A program made the position numbers and the translations under genes. Below are positions 63,122-64,000 of a stretch of 64,000 nt of DNA, piece after piece. Every line of letters starts with the position of its first letter. The stretch's first letter is position 1. The notes below the pieces were generated by a model. The model was given only the letters and a program-made list of their open reading frames with translations. It was not told the origin of the DNA and searched no databases. The DNA is from Promethearchaeota archaeon. Lineage in GTDB: Archaea; Asgardarchaeota; Lokiarchaeia; Sigyniarchaeales; SOKP01. The stretch is from the NCBI GenBank assembly GCA_011364975.1, contig RDOE01000002.1:37188-101187 (forward strand), in the 5' to 3' direction.

Positions 63122-64000
63122 ATGAAAATCGAACCAAGCAAAGAAGATGATCCTTATGAAGTTATCTTAAATAATATGCGTGAATACCCAAGCGATATTC
63201 CTACTGTTGATGGAAAAATCTCTGAAGCATTTAGAGAATATATAAAAATTCTTTTTACTCCAGAAGAAGCAATGATTGCCCAATATTTAACTGTAAAACC
63301 TCAGAGTGTCAATGTTATCTCAAAAAAAATAGAAAAAAGTAAAGAAGAGACAAAAAGAATTCTAGAAGATATGACAAAAACTGGGATTATCCAAGACATT
63401 GGAGGATATTCCTACTTCCTAGCAATGGCACATCTTTTAAATATGGGTTTTAAATACTCTAGAACTTTAAAAAGACTTGGGAAAAAAGGAGCAGAATTAT
63501 ACCAACAGTTCTTTATCGATGAAAAGTTTTATAAGAGATATGAATCTTCTGATAAGGGTACTTCACTTACACGTGTAGTACCTGTAAATTTAACAATAGA
63601 CCATCAATCTACAATTTCGAATGCGGAAGAAATCCACGATATAATTGAGAATTGTATGGGACCTATAGTTATCACTGATTGTCCCTGTCGTAAAAGAACT
63701 GAAACTTTAGCTATAAGAGAATGTAAAGATAAATTTCCTATAGAAGATACATGTTTTCAGGTGGGTTTATTTGGACAATACTTTTTAAGAAGAGGGGAGG
63801 GGAAAGAACTTTCACGCAAGGACGCCCACGATATGGTAAATGTGCTAGCAAAAATGGGATTAGTTTTTACCACTGAAAATATAAAAAGCCCAATACACCA
63901 AGTTATTTGTAGTTGTTGCGCATGTTGTTGTGCTTTATTAAGAGGGATGACACGCTTTGAAGATAAGAATGAATATTGTACTGCTAAGTCAAATTATATA
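63122..64000 (+). CDS. Winged-helix/Fe-S cluster protein, 3'-truncated by window edge
   Basis: Not in the ORF track because it runs off the window. Open from ATG 63122 ('MKIEPSKEDDPYEVIL') for 293 codons. A winged-helix-like segment (about 50-100: 'PQSVNVISKKIEKSKEETKRILEDMTKTGII') is followed by cysteine groups 'TDCPCRKRTET', 'CKDKFPIEDTCF' and 'QVICSCCACCCALLRG'. Proteins of this layout usually end with a ferredoxin 2[4Fe-4S] domain, expected just beyond the edge. Function unknown; a redox-responsive role is a guess. Confidence 0.75.
   Translation, partial: MKIEPSKEDDPYEVILNNMREYPSDIPTVDGKISEAFREYIKILFTPEEAMIAQYLTVKPQSVNVISKKIEKSKEETKRILEDMTKTGIIQDIGGYSYFLAMAHLLNMGFKYSRTLKRLGKKGAELYQQFFIDEKFYKRYESSDKGTSLTRVVPVNLTIDHQSTISNAEEIHDIIENCMGPIVITDCPCRKRTETLAIRECKDKFPIEDTCFQVGLFGQYFLRRGEGKELSRKDAHDMVNVLAKMGLVFTTENIKSPIHQVICSCCACCCALLRGMTRFEDKNEYCTAKSNYI

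Overview
The window looks like a chromosomal segment of an Asgard archaeon, most likely of the Lokiarchaeia (Promethearchaeota) type. This is judged from gene content only. It is AT-rich, carries archaeal core genes (ether-lipid synthesis, coenzyme F420, tetrahydromethanopterin, an archaeal uS2) and encodes a eukaryote-like ubiquitin conjugation system. I see no insertion sequences, CRISPR arrays, tRNA or rRNA genes. Shine-Dalgarno sites are of the GGTGAT/GTGAT type, and TTG and GTG starts are common.

Region 1 (1-6485) is a ubiquitin-like island: two soluble beta-grasp modifiers (one cut by the window edge), a membrane-anchored protein with a third copy of the same fold, a winged-helix regulator, a UBA3-like E1, an E2, a JAMM/Rpn11-like protease, and a six-helix membrane protein ending in a RING-like zinc domain. 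Both soluble modifiers end in ...STAG plus two or three residues rather than in Gly-Gly, which recalls UFM1. A hairpin with a T-tract separates modifier from E1.

Region 2 (6505-21000) is cofactor synthesis. MptA, MptD, MptG (beta-RFAP synthase) and a dihydropteroate-synthase-like protein, with DUF447 and DUF1464 neighbours, belong to tetrahydromethanopterin. An amidohydrolase, ArfC, CofG and CofH form an overlapping operon toward FO/F420. The amidohydrolase is a candidate for the deaminase I know as unassigned in archaeal riboflavin/F420 synthesis. A glutamate dehydrogenase-CBS fusion and a phosphodiesterase are also here.

Region 3 (21000-34300) holds a response regulator, an AIR-synthase-like protein, a CPBP protease-PadR-HAAS operon with two matched operator palindromes, LarE, a phosphoesterase, an orphan adenine methyltransferase, and an archaeal lipid operon (dolichol-kinase-like protein, GGR, GGGPS, DGGGPS).

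Region 4 (34300-58000) is carbohydrate and peptide metabolism: a GH3 glycosidase, an SGNH hydrolase, two Gfo/Idh oxidoreductases, an IlvD/Edd dehydratase, a ThDP enzyme with IolD-like traits, LeuCD, and two M28 peptidases with membrane helices inside the catalytic domain. A second orphan methyltransferase, a radical-SAM/DUF4130 DNA-repair-type pair, CooC and uS2 are interspersed. Region 5 (58000-64000) has thymidylate kinase, paired zinc-ribbon membrane proteins, shikimate/tyrosine genes (TyrA, AroE, a bacterial-type AroK), a flavin reductase and a truncated Fe-S protein.

A theme the ORF track hides is that three genes (mptA, the DHPS-like gene and the response regulator) lack ATG/GTG/TTG at the N-terminus their families require, and all have an in-frame ATT behind a plausible Shine-Dalgarno site. 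This suggests ATT initiation, with indels in the assembly as the competing explanation.
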